Positions 6,785-7,134 of a DNA stretch of 7,134 nucleotides are shown piece by piece (within the stretch, counting starts at the first letter, position 1; the number at the start of each line of letters is the position of its first letter). The stretch lies in NCBI GenBank assembly GCA_023387555.1, contig JAEWHY010000175.1, forward strand, positions 1 through 7,134. The letters are read 5' to 3'. Below the pieces are notes generated by a model that did not search any database, was not told the origin of the DNA, and saw nothing but the letters and a program-made list of their open reading frames with translations. The stretch comes from Pseudomonadota bacterium (lineage in GTDB: Bacteria > Pseudomonadota > Alphaproteobacteria > Rhizobiales > Xanthobacteraceae). The position numbers and the translations under genes were made by a program.

Positions 6785-7038
6785 GGCGACGATGACGGGA
6801 GCCATGCGGCTACTCCGACAGCGAATCTGTGCAACAGGGCATCGGGAGTGTCGGCCCCTTTATGTCCTTCGCCCTCTCCTGTGGCCGATCTCATCAGCTA
6901 TGGCTTGCGGCTGGCGCGTATCGCGCGCCGCTGCGAGTCGTCTGGTCCAAGTCGTCCGACCCGACTCATCCGGCGCTTGCATCTGGTCGCGAACACTACG
7001 GCTCGTGGCTTCGGGTAAGGTTGGCTGCAATTGCTCCT

Positions 7039-7066
7039 TTGTTCGCCCGGGAATCTGGGCTAAGCG
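7039..7066 (+). promoter_or_regulatory. Weak candidate tRNA-Ser promoter with internal hairpin
   Basis: TTGTTC (7039-7044) and TAAGCG (7061-7066), 16 bases apart, are the best pair of hexamers I find ahead of the tRNA, and would give a leader of about a dozen bases. The spacer is almost entirely a small hairpin: GCCCGG (7045-7050) pairs with CTGGGC (7055-7060), one wobble included, around a GAAT loop. The match to consensus is poor. Confidence 0.2.
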
Positions 7067-7084
7067 ACGGAGATTGCAGATCAA

Positions 7085-7134
7085 GGAAGGGTGGCCGAGT
7101 GGTTTAAGGCAGCGGTCTTGAAAACCGCCGTGGG
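7085..7134 (+). tRNA. tRNA-Ser (UGA), 5' part only
   Basis: The acceptor arm begins GGAAGGG (7085-7091), followed by T8 and G9. The D-arm stem is GCC (7094-7096) paired with GGC (7108-7110). The anticodon stem GCGGT (7112-7116) pairs perfectly with ACCGC (7124-7128) around the loop CTTGAAA, giving anticodon TGA at 7119-7121, which reads Ser codons UCA and, by wobble, UCG. The sequence closely follows E. coli tRNA-Ser(UGA). The long variable arm, T arm and 3' acceptor strand lie beyond the window end. It is transcribed away from rlpA. Confidence 0.95.

Larger units (their letters stand above)
6629..7084. other. Non-coding divergent region between rlpA and tRNA-Ser
   Basis: No open frame here has a convincing start, ribosome binding site or recognisable product. 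Frames on both strands either run into the tRNA gene or overlap the rlpA start. The region must carry the rlpA promoter (minus) and the tRNA-Ser promoter (plus). It holds three small inverted repeats, at 6632-6654, 6756-6784 and 7045-7060. Between about 6790 and 7020 I see nothing I can name. Confidence 0.6.

Noticed and set aside
6607..6894. Minus-strand open frame of 95 residues overlapping the rlpA start in another frame
   Set aside because: No ribosome binding site or recognisable motif; it runs through the probable rlpA promoter and leader and into the signal peptide region of rlpA.
6735..7121. Plus-strand open frame of 128 residues ending in GWPSGLRQRS
   Set aside because: Its end is a translation of the tRNA-Ser gene, a familiar artefact, and the rest has no recognisable protein features.

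Overview
This window reads as an ordinary housekeeping stretch from a GC-rich alphaproteobacterium. The order rlpA, dac, tmk, holB, metG beside a tRNA-Ser gene, and the style of the proteins, suggest the Hyphomicrobiales, perhaps the Bradyrhizobium/Rhodopseudomonas group (Nitrobacteraceae). That placement is inference from remembered gene order and sequence flavour, not from a search.

All six protein genes lie on the minus strand and are read from right to left. From position 6628 downwards they are: rlpA (lipoprotein peptidoglycan glycosylase, DPBB fold), a D-alanyl-D-alanine carboxypeptidase (PBP5-like, S11 family), tmk (thymidylate kinase), holB (delta-prime subunit of the DNA polymerase III clamp loader), metG (methionyl-tRNA synthetase) and a 178-residue two-helix membrane protein that I do not recognise. 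Gaps are short (71, 27, minus 1, 82 and 18 bases), so they may form one operon or two overlapping ones. The hairpin between holB and metG is the most likely internal control point. tmk and holB overlap in a TGATG junction, which suggests translational coupling. The operon mixes cell-wall remodelling at division (rlpA, dac), dTTP supply and replication (tmk, holB) and translation (metG).

Positions 6629-7084 hold no convincing gene. This stretch carries the divergent upstream region between rlpA (minus) and a tRNA-Ser(UGA) gene (plus), which starts at 7085 and is cut by the window end. Several small inverted repeats lie here, including one that covers the rlpA ribosome binding site.

The most unusual item is the metG product. 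Its complete synthetase core is preceded by about 187 residues of histone-H1-like, Lys/Arg/Ala/Ser/Thr-rich sequence, with no acidic residue in its first 163 positions, encoded by 15-base tandem repeats. The next most unusual is the unrecognised membrane protein that follows metG. I see no mobile element, CRISPR array, phage gene or defence system.
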